From: Thermoplasmata archaeon
GTDB taxonomy: Archaea > Thermoplasmatota > Thermoplasmata > Lutacidiplasmatales > UBA184
NCBI GenBank assembly: GCA_030038885.1
Contig: JASHQY010000111.1
Coordinates: 1 to 18,064, forward strand
Reading direction: 5' to 3'
DNA: 18,064 nt
Both the position numbers and the translations under genes were made by a program. Below are positions 1 through 6,371 of the stretch, one piece after another; within the stretch, counting starts at the first letter, position 1; the number at the start of each line of letters is the position of its first letter. The notes beneath the pieces are model-generated. The model made no database searches. It worked only from the letters and a program-made list of their open reading frames with translations, and had not been told where the DNA came from.

Positions 1-1784
1 TCGAGCGAGGGCAACCGGCCGACGGGGTACTCGCCGACGCGATTGGCCGCACCCCACGGCGAACGCTCGTAGAAGAACCCGAGCCGGGCGGCCGGGCTCG
101 CAGCGAAGCTGGGGTCCGTCCGGACGCGGTGCTCGAACTCCGTCCGGAGGCTCGGCGACTTCGCGAGCTCCTCGCCGGCGAGCCGCTCGAGGACGTAGGC
201 TTCCCCGGACTCCTTCTGCTCGAAGATCGAATCGAAGAAGCCCCAGCGGAGCGCGGAGTCCGGCGCCTCCGGCTCGAGCCAGTGGATCGCGACCTTCGCA
301 AGCCGCTGCTGCAGGGGGACGACCGCCGAACCGATCGGGAACTGGACCGTCTCGGTGCGCACCGAGCATTGCCCGAACTCGCCGATGCTCGGTTCGACGT
401 TCCCTCCGCGAAGGATCGGGTGGCGCCCCTCGAACGGACGCACCGGCCACCGCATCCCGGAGCAGCGGTAGACCTCGACCGGCCCGGACCAGGACGCGGT
501 CGTCGACCGGAGCTCCAGCCCATGCGCCCTCAGGACGTCCAGGACGTGGGTCCATTGCGGCGGGACGATGTACCCCGCCGGTACCGGTACCGAGACTGCG
601 ACCCGGGCGCCGGAGTGGAGCGGCAGGGTCACGTTCCAGGGCTGACGCGCGTAGCGGATCGCGGGGCCTCCCGAGATCTCGCTGGGGCTCCGCACGAACT
701 CGTACCCGCGGAACTCCACGGGGCGGGTCGTTCCGTCCCACTCGAGGCAGAGCGGGAACCGCGCGCGGCGCCCCGCGGCCGAGCCGAGCTCGGCCGCCGC
801 CCGGTCGGCGTCCCGGTTCCGCTCGATCAGGGTACCCGCGTCCCGGTTCAGGATCTCGAGCAGCGCCCGAAGGAGCTCGTAGTCCCCCGTGACCCGCGTC
901 CGGTAGTCCTTCAGCATGTGCAGCTCGACCAGGAGGCCGGGGCGGTTCTCGAGGATCATCAGACCGGTCGAGAACCGAGGCGGATTGTCGTGGAACGCGA
1001 GCCCCCGCGTCGGGTCGTTCTCGTCGTTCAGGAAGATCGGACCGGGGAAGGCCCGGTGCCCGCTCGCATCGATCCGGCGGACGAGCTCGGGGGTCACGGT
1101 CTCACGGATCCACCGGGCCGTGGCCGGAGCGACGTCCGGCCCGTCGTCGAGCGCGAAGGTCACGTCGTACTGGAAGTCCGCGCCGTCCGTGACGTGGTTG
1201 TCGACGAAGAAGTCCGGCGCCCACTGGTGGAACATCCGAAGGAACGCGCGGGTCTCGGGGGCGTCCGCCTTCAGGTAGTCCCGGTTCAGGTTGAGATTGG
1301 TCCCGTTGGCCCGCCAGCCCGCGAGCGCCGGGCCGTTCTGGTTGATCCGACCGAACGCGGACCGCCGTTCGTGGCCGTCGACGTTGTACACGGGGATGAA
1401 CACCAGGACCACCCGGTCGAGCAGGTGGGCGCACTCCGGCACTACCAGGAGGTCCCGCAGCAGGGCGAGGCAGGCGTCCTTGCCGTCCATCTCCCCGGCG
1501 TGGATGGCGTTCTGCACGAGCAGGACCGCCCGTCCGGAGCGATGGACCGCCTCGGGGTCGGTGGACCCTCCCTTCGCGGCGATGACGATCTTGAGCTCCC
1601 GCCCCTCCCCGCTCCGACCGAAGGTCTCGATCCGGACGGTCTCGGGATGGGCGGCCGCGAGGCGCTCGAGGTACGCGAGCGTGCTCGCGTAGTCCGGGGT
1701 CGTTCGGTACTCGTCGACCTCCGCCGGCGTCCGCAGATCCGACGAGGTGCCGGGCAACGGCCGAACGCGACCCTCAGGCTCCAC
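1..1784 (-). CDS. M14-family zinc carboxypeptidase (C-terminus cut by window edge)
   Basis: The minus strand reads open from a GTG at 1784 to the left edge, about 594 codons without a stop. The peptidase_M14 zinc site is visible: His95 and Glu98 in NAIHAGEMDGKDA, followed by NVDGHERR and a GTNLNLNRDY segment of the substrate pocket. His197 in FFVDNHVTDG is the likely third zinc ligand, and Glu287 in LLVELHMLK is the likely general base. The family removes C-terminal residues from peptides using one zinc ion. The last visible residues (ANRVGEYPVGRLPSL) resemble a family C-terminus, so little is probably missing. No signal peptide is obvious at the GTG chosen, so the enzyme may be cytoplasmic. 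The GTG is the only reasonable start before the reading frame loses coding character. A GATAAG box lies at 1835-1840 and a hairpin at 1800-1815 in the presumed leader. Family assignment is firm; the exact substrate is unknown. Confidence 0.9.
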   Translation of the reverse strand, partial: MEPEGRVRPLPGTSSDLRTPAEVDEYRTTPDYASTLAYLERLAAAHPETVRIETFGRSGEGRELKIVIAAKGGSTDPEAVHRSGRAVLLVQNAIHAGEMDGKDACLALLRDLLVVPECAHLLDRVVLVFIPVYNVDGHERRSAFGRINQNGPALAGWRANGTNLNLNRDYLKADAPETRAFLRMFHQWAPDFFVDNHVTDGADFQYDVTFALDDGPDVAPATARWIRETVTPELVRRIDASGHRAFPGPIFLNDENDPTRGLAFHDNPPRFSTGLMILENRPGLLVELHMLKDYRTRVTGDYELLRALLEILNRDAGTLIERNRDADRAAAELGSAAGRRARFPLCLEWDGTTRPVEFRGYEFVRSPSEISGGPAIRYARQPWNVTLPLHSGARVAVSVPVPAGYIVPPQWTHVLDVLRAHGLELRSTTASWSGPVEVYRCSGMRWPVRPFEGRHPILRGGNVEPSIGEFGQCSVRTETVQFPIGSAVVPLQQRLAKVAIHWLEPEAPDSALRWGFFDSIFEQKESGEAYVLERLAGEELAKSPSLRTEFEHRVRTDPSFAASPAARLGFFYERSPWGAANRVGEYPVGRLPSL

Positions 1785-1799
1785 GGAGATCCGACCCCG

Positions 1800-1815
1800 C
1801 CGCCCTCTCGGGCGG
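1800..1815 (-). other. GC-rich hairpin in presumed leader of the M14 gene
   Basis: CCGCCC-TCTC-GGGCGG forms a perfect 6-bp stem with a 4-base loop, 16 bases upstream of the GTG at 1784. With a TATA-like GATAAG at 1835-1840 on the minus strand, transcription would start near 1811, which would put part of this stem in the 5' leader. In 70% GC DNA such stems also arise by chance. Confidence 0.3.
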
Positions 1816-1921
1816 GGCGGCGAGCCGGGCCCCTCTTATCACTCCTCGGTCCGGGGACCCGCGCGGGGACCGATCGCTCCGACGGATGGAGGAGCACCGG
1901 TCCGGCGCGGGGGACGACGGG

Positions 1922-2362
1922 TCACAGGAGAGCGGACCAGTAGGTCGCCGAGTAGCGGACGACCTGATCGTCGGTCGTTCCGGGACCGTTCTGGGCGTGG
2001 AACTCGTAGGTGCCGCCGAACAGCGAGTCGATGACGCAGCTGCCGCCCCTCGATTCGACCCAACTGCAGCCCGGAGGAGCGACGCCGTACGGCGGAGTGA
2101 CCCAGAAGTTGACGTTGTCCGTCCCCGTATCCGCCCATCGAAGGGTGACGTTCACCTTCGCCGGGAGCGGGGCCCCCTGCACCGGCGGCCGCGGGCAGAA
2201 GTACGGCTCGCACGGGTACGGGTCGACCGTGTCGATCTCGCCCGAGTGCGAGACCGGGATCCAGTCCCCGTAGCCGACGCACCCCACGACCGCGATCCCG
2301 ATCGGCGCGGCCAGTGCGAGGACCAGGATCGTCCGAGGCGTCCAGCCGATCCGCCGACGCAT
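1922..2362 (-). CDS. secreted or lipid-anchored small Cys-containing protein, unknown function
   Basis: This is a 146-aa protein from an ATG. It starts with a basic stretch (MRRRIGWTPR) and a hydrophobic segment (about residues 11-27) ending in AVVGC, which resembles a signal peptide with a lipobox at Cys28. The mature part holds four more cysteines (YPCEPYFC, PGCSW, GSCVID) that could form disulfides, and ends in a hydrophobic-aromatic stretch (RYSATYWSALL). The segment from PAKVNVTLRWAD to FHAQNGP looks like a beta-rich extracellular domain. I do not recognise a family. Third-codon GC is high and even, as in the surrounding genes, so the frame is very likely real. It lies 137 bases upstream of the M14 start on the same strand and could share export or peptide-related roles, but the M14 gene has its own promoter-like box. 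Confidence 0.75.
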   Translation of the reverse strand: MRRRIGWTPRTILVLALAAPIGIAVVGCVGYGDWIPVSHSGEIDTVDPYPCEPYFCPRPPVQGAPLPAKVNVTLRWADTGTDNVNFWVTPPYGVAPPGCSWVESRGGSCVIDSLFGGTYEFHAQNGPGTTDDQVVRYSATYWSALL

Positions 2363-2426
2363 CGCGAACGACCCCCCGGGGGCAAGGCTTCGCTCCGACC
2401 CCGCCTCTCAGCACCGGGACCGGCGG

Positions 2427-2435
2427 CCATATAGT
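2427..2435 (-). promoter_or_regulatory. TATA-like box (ACTATATGG) for the small secreted protein
   Basis: ACTATATGG on the minus strand is one of the most AT-rich islands in the region. It would start transcription near 2403 and give a leader of about 40 bases before the ATG at 2362. It is nearly symmetric, so it could also serve the plus strand. Confidence 0.4.
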
Positions 2436-2594
2436 TTCGAGGCCGACCACCGGTCCTTGCCGACCGAGGGGACCCCGGCGATCCCACCGCGGGACCCGCC
2501 ACCTCGCGACCCCCCGGGGCGAGACCCGATGCCTCCCCACGGATCGTGAGGTCCGGGCACGCCTAGATGAGGGTGGGGCCTCCCTCTCAGACCC

Positions 2595-2987
2595 GTGACG
2601 ACCCGGCTCTGCCCGATCTGCGGAAGCTCCGTTCCTTCTGACTCGTTGTATTGTCCCGCGTGCGGGCGTCGGATCCCCGCGCGGTGGCGCTACCGCTTCG
2701 CAGGAACCTACCCCTTCCCCCGCTTCCAGATCGACCCCGCCGAGCCCCCGCTGGCGCGAGACCTCCGATGGCCGATCCTGGTCGTCGGGGTGTCCCTCCT
2801 GATCGTGGGTGGGATCCTCCTCACGGTCGACGCGATCGTCGACGCGGCGGCGGCCTGCGGGACCCCCGCGAGCTCGACCCCCTGCGTCGGGGTCCTCTTC
2901 ACGTACCTGTTCCTGATCCCCGGGCTGGCCCTGCTCGCGGTCGGAGCCGCGCTGATCGTCGTGGTCGTCATCGATCTCCTTCGATAG
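2595..2987 (+). CDS. zinc-ribbon membrane protein, two predicted TM helices
   Basis: This is a 130-aa protein from a GTG. Residues 6-9 (CPIC) and 20-23 (CPAC) form a CxxC...CxxC zinc ribbon at the N-terminus. A short basic linker follows (RRIPARWRYRF), then two long hydrophobic helices at about 60-80 and 105-128. The loop between them has two cysteines (ACGTPASSTPC). The layout, cytoplasmic zinc ribbon plus membrane hairpin, is common in archaeal proteins of unknown function; the ribbon may bind a protein partner or simply fold as a structural knob. A weak TATA-like CTAGATG lies 26-32 bases upstream of the GTG, supporting this start and a leaderless message. It is divergent from the secreted-protein gene and convergent with the 3045-3380 gene. 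No specific role can be assigned. Confidence 0.8.
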   Translation: MTTRLCPICGSSVPSDSLYCPACGRRIPARWRYRFAGTYPFPRFQIDPAEPPLARDLRWPILVVGVSLLIVGGILLTVDAIVDAAAACGTPASSTPCVGVLFTYLFLIPGLALLAVGAALIVVVVIDLLR

Positions 2988-3044
2988 ATCCCGGCGGCCG
3001 CCCCGGCAGCGTGCCCGACGCACCGGGCGAGCGGCCCGGACCGA

Positions 3045-3380
3045 TCACGGACCGGGCGGGACCCCACGTCGTGCCGGGCGACGGTGGGCCTGCTCCGCCG
3101 GGGCCGCCCGGCGCGTGGCCTCGGAAACCGCTTCCTGGATCTCGTTCGGCGTGACCGCGGGCTCGAACGGATGGTCGGCTTCGTACGACCGCGCGACGCT
3201 CTCGATCGTCGCCCCGGACCCCATCCGCTCGGCGAGTTCGGCCCGACGACGGCGCAGCGACCGGGAGAGCGCGGCGTAGGCGACGCCCGCCGGGCTGTCC
3301 TCTTCGACCGCACGTCGCCCGGTCTCGGGCGCCGGTCGCGGCAGATCGCGCGTCCCCTCCCGGGGGCCGTTCTCGCTCAC
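3045..3380 (-). CDS. hypothetical protein, 111 aa, helical and charged
   Basis: This minus-strand frame starts at GTG 3380 and encodes 111 residues without membrane segments or a signal peptide. It is rich in Arg, Glu and Ala, with a likely helix at about 32-57 (VAYAALSRSLRRRRAELAERMG) and another near 78-95 (PNEIQEAVSEATRRAA). The middle phrase (GATIESVARSYEADHP) is reminiscent of a short HTH-like fold but is too weak to call. Third positions are strongly GC, like proven genes nearby, which argues that it is real. A GTAATC box lies 26-31 bases upstream of the GTG, matching the leaderless promoter spacing seen elsewhere in the window. Overlapping plus-strand frames here are Arg/Pro/Gly-rich shadows. 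I do not recognise a family. Confidence 0.6.
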   Translation of the reverse strand: MSENGPREGTRDLPRPAPETGRRAVEEDSPAGVAYAALSRSLRRRRAELAERMGSGATIESVARSYEADHPFEPAVTPNEIQEAVSEATRRAAPAEQAHRRPARRGVPPGP

Positions 3381-3486
3381 GAGGAACGGTACGAACGGGC
3401 GTTCAGATTACGTTCTCGGGCGGGGGGCTCGGGTCGCCTCGCGCCCGGGGAGGGCGGTCCCAGGACCGCCGCCCGCCGGAGGGGGT

Positions 3487-3846
3487 TCAGTTCGAACCCA
3501 GCAGGTCCGCGAAGTTCGTGACTTCCGCGAGGACCCGCGCGAGGTCCGCGCTCGAATCGACCACCGCCACCAGCATCGCCTTCCGTCCGCTGCCCACGAT
3601 GACCGTCGTCGAATCGCCGCCGTGGAGCACGACCCGATCCGGAGGCGAGCGGTTCAGCTCCGCGCTCGCCGTGGCGCCGGCACCGAGGACCGTTGCGCAC
3701 ATGATCGCGAACGTCTCGGCGTAGACCTCCGAGGGCAGGTCGGCGGACAGGATCTGGCCGTCCCGAGAGATCCACGCGGTCGCGATCGCGGAGATCCGGC
3801 GGTGCAGATCCTGGACGGCCGCTCCGACGTTCCCGGTCGCCATCAT
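3487..3846 (-). CDS. roadblock/LC7-domain protein
   Basis: The protein is 119 aa and covers one roadblock/LC7 domain. Typical features are an N-terminal helix (VQDLHRRISAIATAWISRDGQILSA), a second strand-helix unit (SEVYAETFAIMCATVLGAGATASAEL), and the core strand pair (DRVVLHGGDSTTVIVGSGRKAMLVAVV) followed by a C-terminal helix (SADLARVLAEVTNFADLL). In archaea and bacteria these domains dimerise and often act with small Ras-like GTPases or two-component proteins; none is encoded nearby. Two ATG codons occur in tandem (3846 and 3843); the first is used here. The stop of an upstream minus-strand 48-codon ORF overlaps the first ATG (ATGA), which may mean coupled translation. No clear TATA box lies 25-30 bases upstream. 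Confidence 0.85.
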   Translation of the reverse strand: MMATGNVGAAVQDLHRRISAIATAWISRDGQILSADLPSEVYAETFAIMCATVLGAGATASAELNRSPPDRVVLHGGDSTTVIVGSGRKAMLVAVVDSSADLARVLAEVTNFADLLGSN

Positions 3847-3989
3847 GCGGGGGCCCCCGGGGATCGTCGGGGTTTCGGGATCTCATCGAGGGACCGACGT
3901 TCGGCGGCAGGGTTCGTTCGTGGGAGGGCCCTTGCGGCTGCGCTGCTACCCGGATCGCGCATGGACGAGAGATGCTCCTCGGGGTTCAT
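3843..3989 (-). CDS. possible 48-aa ORF coupled to the roadblock gene
   Basis: An ATG at 3989 opens a 48-codon frame that ends in TGA at 3845-3843, overlapping the roadblock start as ATGA. The product begins MNPEEHLSSMRDPG and is rich in Ser, Arg, Pro and Ala. A GGAAATCC box lies about 26 bases upstream of the ATG. Against it, third-codon GC is only about two thirds, clearly lower than in the sure genes of the window, and the composition looks disordered. It could simply be the 5' leader of the roadblock transcript. Confidence 0.3.
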   Translation of the reverse strand: MNPEEHLSSMRDPGSSAAARALPRTNPAAERRSLDEIPKPRRSPGAPA

Positions 3990-4245
3990 AGAGCCATGGA
4001 CGACCGCCACGGATTTCCCGCCGGTGGGACAATCGCATTTCCGGGAACCGAAGCGATCCGAACGGGAACCGGGTCCGAGGGCCGGCGGTCCGGTGCGGCA
4101 CACCCCGGTATCGCATCCTTCGACTCCCCGAACGGACCAACGGACCGGCCGGTCGGCTCACGTCGGAGCATTCGTTCCCCGCGGCCTCCCCCCTCCGCGC
4201 TCCTCGCCGCACCCACTCTTCATCGTTCACCCGGGGCAGAACCGC
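3990..4245. other. intergenic region upstream of the recombinase, no gene seen
   Basis: About 425 bases separate the roadblock and recombinase starts. Apart from the doubtful 48-codon ORF I see no convincing gene. Open frames here are rich in Arg, Pro and Gly and look like chance frames in GC-rich DNA. Base composition is slightly less GC at codon-like positions than in coding DNA. I found no tRNA, no long direct repeat and no obvious attachment-site pair around the recombinase. Confidence 0.5.
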
Positions 4246-4251
4246 CCTATG
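4246..4251 (+). promoter_or_regulatory. TATA-like box (CCTATG) of the recombinase
   Basis: CCTATG ends 22 bases before the GTG at 4273, in line with the leaderless spacing seen at other genes in this window. It supports 4273 as the true start. Confidence 0.45.
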
Positions 4252-4272
4252 GTCGCCCGCCGCTGAGCGTTC

Positions 4273-5286
4273 GTGCCGCGCCGCGTACGCTCCCCGACGG
4301 CGGGCCCCCGGCGCGGGCCGGCGCGGGAGCGCTGGCGGCGCTCGGTCCGCAAGTTCGTTCGACAAGAGTTGGCGGGAGCTCCGATCGGCGAGGGGTGGCG
4401 GCGCCGACTGACCTACGAGATCGAGCGGACCCCGGTACTGCTCGTCCGCGCCGGGGTCGCCTCCCCACCGTCCACGCCCCGGGGCTTCCGAGCCGCGCAC
4501 CTCGGGCAGATGAAACGCGGCCTGTCGTGGAGCCCGGCGACGTTCTCGCTGCACTTTGCCGCGCTCCGACGCCTCTTGCGCTGGGCGCGGAACCCGCTCG
4601 CGGACCAGCGCGAGCTCTGGGCCGTGCCGGCCGAGGCGACCGGCCGCCGACGGTGGCTGAGCCCGGAACAGCTCGCGCACCTTTACCGGGCCGCGCGCCG
4701 GCGCGAGCGGGTGCTGATCGCACTGGAGGGGTTCAACGGTCTCCGACGGGTGGAAGTCCTCCGGCTCCGATGGAAGGACGTCGATCCCGAACGGCGCCGC
4801 CTCCACGTGCTGGGCAAGGGCCGCCACGGCGGGAAGTGGCGCACGATGCCGATGTTCCCCGAGACCGCCCGCGTGCTCCGCACCACGTCCCCGCCGATCG
4901 CCGACGACACGCGGATCGTCCCGCTCTCCCGGTCCGGGGCGGATCTCCTATTGCGGCGCGCCGCGGTCCGCGCGCGGTTCCCGGACCACTGCATCCCGGT
5001 GAGCCACCACGACCTGCGGCGGACGTTCGGGCGGCTCGCGCACCGAGCCGGGATGGACCTGGTCCAGCTGAAGAACCTCTACGGCCACGCGTCGCTCGAC
5101 CAGACCGTGCACTACATCGGGCTCGACGAGGACGAGATGCGGGCCGGCCTGGACCGGCTGGCGAGCCTGATCGGTCCGCTGTTGAAGGGCCCGCTGCCAC
5201 GCCCGCGGCGGGAACCCGAACGCTCGCCCGAGCCGCGGCCCCCGCGTCGCGCGCCGACGGCATTCCGGGTGAAGACCGCCGGGTGA
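4273..5286 (+). CDS. tyrosine recombinase / phage-type integrase (Xer-like)
   Basis: This 337-aa protein has the tyrosine recombinase layout: an N-terminal helical DNA-binding part (about 20-120) and a catalytic domain (about 126-305). All catalytic residues are visible: Arg158 in NGLRRVEVLRL, Lys182 in the GKGRHGGKWR hairpin, His246 and Arg249 in HHDLRR, His272 in YGHAS, and the nucleophile Tyr281 eight residues after His272 (HYIGL). The family cuts and rejoins DNA by a 3'-phosphotyrosine intermediate. A Pro/Arg-rich tail (about 306-337) extends beyond the fold and overlaps the end of the ferredoxin remnant on the other strand. It could be a chromosomal Xer-type enzyme or the integrase of a decayed element; no excisionase, relaxase or att repeat is seen beside it. 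GTG 4273 is supported by the CCTATG box. Confidence 0.9.
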   Translation: MPRRVRSPTAGPRRGPARERWRRSVRKFVRQELAGAPIGEGWRRRLTYEIERTPVLLVRAGVASPPSTPRGFRAAHLGQMKRGLSWSPATFSLHFAALRRLLRWARNPLADQRELWAVPAEATGRRRWLSPEQLAHLYRAARRRERVLIALEGFNGLRRVEVLRLRWKDVDPERRRLHVLGKGRHGGKWRTMPMFPETARVLRTTSPPIADDTRIVPLSRSGADLLLRRAAVRARFPDHCIPVSHHDLRRTFGRLAHRAGMDLVQLKNLYGHASLDQTVHYIGLDEDEMRAGLDRLASLIGPLLKGPLPRPRREPERSPEPRPPRRAPTAFRVKTAG

Positions 5287-5511
5287 TCGCGTTCTCGGGG
5301 CACGCAACGACGCACCGGCCGCCCGCGCGCCCCGCGCCGGCCCGGAGGGTCCGAGCCGTCCGTCGGTCGCGGTGCCGAGCCCTCCGCCGCGGATGGGCCC
5401 GAGGGGGCCGTCCTCCGGCTCCGTGAGGGTCGCGAGCTCGAGGACGGAATCGGGACCCACCACCGCGCACTCGCTCTGGCCCTCGCACTTCGCCCGATCG
5501 ATCGCCGGCAC
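5275..5511 (-). pseudogene. frameshifted 3Fe-4S-type ferredoxin
   Basis: Starting at GTG 5511, the minus strand encodes VPAIDRAKCEGQSECAVVGP then DSVLEL, the N-terminal half of a small ferredoxin with a C-x5-C pair (Cys9, Cys15) and Gly in place of the fourth-type Cys. The C-terminal half, GGRCVVACPENAIT, lies at about 5282-5320 on the same strand but in another frame. The pattern C-x5-C...CP fits single-cluster [3Fe-4S]-like ferredoxins that pass electrons to partner enzymes. A net one-base shift is needed somewhere between about 5330 and 5430, a very GC-rich stretch with a run of five G at 5404-5408. The gene abuts the recombinase tail-to-tail. A GAAATG box at 5534-5539 lies 23-28 bases upstream of the GTG. 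It may be a true pseudogene or a sequencing/assembly error. Confidence 0.6.
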
Positions 5512-5646
5512 CCCTCACCGCGGGGGTGCGCGACATTTCCCGGCCGGCCGATCCGCATCGAGCACGGCCTTCCGGGCCTCGTGGGGGTCCCGGGAACCGG
5601 GCGGCCGGTCGAGAGGAGCGTCACGCGGGGAAGGCTCCGGACGACG

Positions 5647-6231
5647 CTACCCACCCCGATCGAGGAGAAAGTGCAGTTCCCGAACGAGCGTCCGTCGCGC
5701 GGCTCGGGGGTCTCCCCGGAGGGTGGACTGCACGACCGCGCCGTGCAGCAGGGAGAGGACGATCTCGGCGACGGTGGCCGGATCGCGCAGCGGGCGGATC
5801 CGGCCTCGCCGCTCGAGACGCCGGAGGAAGTCCCGCATCACCTTCCGATCCTCGGCGTCGTCCCGCCGCAGCGTCTCCCGGACCTCGGGGTCGGAGGTCG
5901 CTTCCGTGATGAGCTCGTGCCACACCCCGGGGTCGATCGCCCCCGAGAAGACCTCGTCGAGGGAGGCCGCGATGCCCTCCGGAACGTCCCCCGCTTCGAG
6001 CAGGCGGTTCCACGCCACCATGACCTGCTCGCGGGACCGGGTCTGGATCGCGGCGAGCAGTTCGCTCTTCGCCCGGAAGTAGAGATAGATCGCGCCCTTG
6101 CTGACGCCGATCTCGCGGGCGACGTCGTCCATCGTCGCCGCGCGGAATCCCTTTCGGCGGAACACCCGCTGGGCCGCCTCCACGATCCGCCGACGCGCCT
6201 GGACCTTGTACTCGGCGACGACCCTCGGCAC
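5647..6231 (-). CDS. TetR/AcrR-family transcriptional regulator
   Basis: The protein is 194 aa, normal for the family. The N-terminal HTH is clear: RRRIVEAAQRVFRRKGF (14-29), then the helix-turn-helix TMDDVAREIGVSKGAIYLYF (33-52) and KSELLAAI. The rest is a helical ligand-binding and dimerisation domain of the usual variable type. Such repressors normally leave DNA when a small hydrophobic compound binds. The gene is divergent from an MFS drug-exporter gene, and a TGACT-TAT-AGTCA palindrome lies between them, so it very likely represses the exporter and perhaps itself. The start is GTG 6231; a GAAATAC box at 6268-6274 would give a leader of roughly 15 bases. Confidence 0.93.
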   Translation of the reverse strand: MPRVVAEYKVQARRRIVEAAQRVFRRKGFRAATMDDVAREIGVSKGAIYLYFRAKSELLAAIQTRSREQVMVAWNRLLEAGDVPEGIAASLDEVFSGAIDPGVWHELITEATSDPEVRETLRRDDAEDRKVMRDFLRRLERRGRIRPLRDPATVAEIVLSLLHGAVVQSTLRGDPRAARRTLVRELHFLLDRGG

Positions 6232-6315
6232 GTACGGGGCCTCCCGGTCGGCGAGGAGGGGGCCGACGTATTTCTACCTTCCCTCGCCCGGATTACTGAC
6301 CCAAAGTAGTTATAG

Positions 6316-6328
6316 TGACTTATAGTCA
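6316..6328. promoter_or_regulatory. probable TetR operator, TGACT-TAT-AGTCA palindrome
   Basis: TGACTTATAGTCA is a perfect 5-bp inverted repeat around TAT. It overlaps the TTATAG elements at 6310-6315 and 6320-6325 that would serve as TATA box for the exporter. A related half-site pair, TACTGAC at 6294-6300 and GTCAGTA at 6325-6331, forms a wider inverted repeat. Position between a divergent TetR gene and its exporter makes this the likely repressor site; protein binding would block the promoter directly. Confidence 0.65.
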
Positions 6329-6371
6329 GTATCGACCGCTCGGAGCGACCTCCGGGCCGACGGGGGACAGC

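Noticed and set aside
129..1943. 604-codon plus-strand open frame
   Set aside because: It is antisense to the M14 gene, is extremely rich in Arg, Pro, Glu and Gly, and has no recognisable domain. Long antisense frames are expected in high-GC genes.
2373..2382. CCCCCGGGGG palindrome upstream of the small secreted-protein gene
   Set aside because: It is a simple GC run that is likely by chance at this base composition, with no flanking symmetry or gene-pair logic.
3622..4266. Plus-strand frame over the roadblock gene and recombinase upstream region
   Set aside because: It has low-complexity Arg/Pro/Gly composition, is antisense to a clear gene, and has no domain or promoter support.
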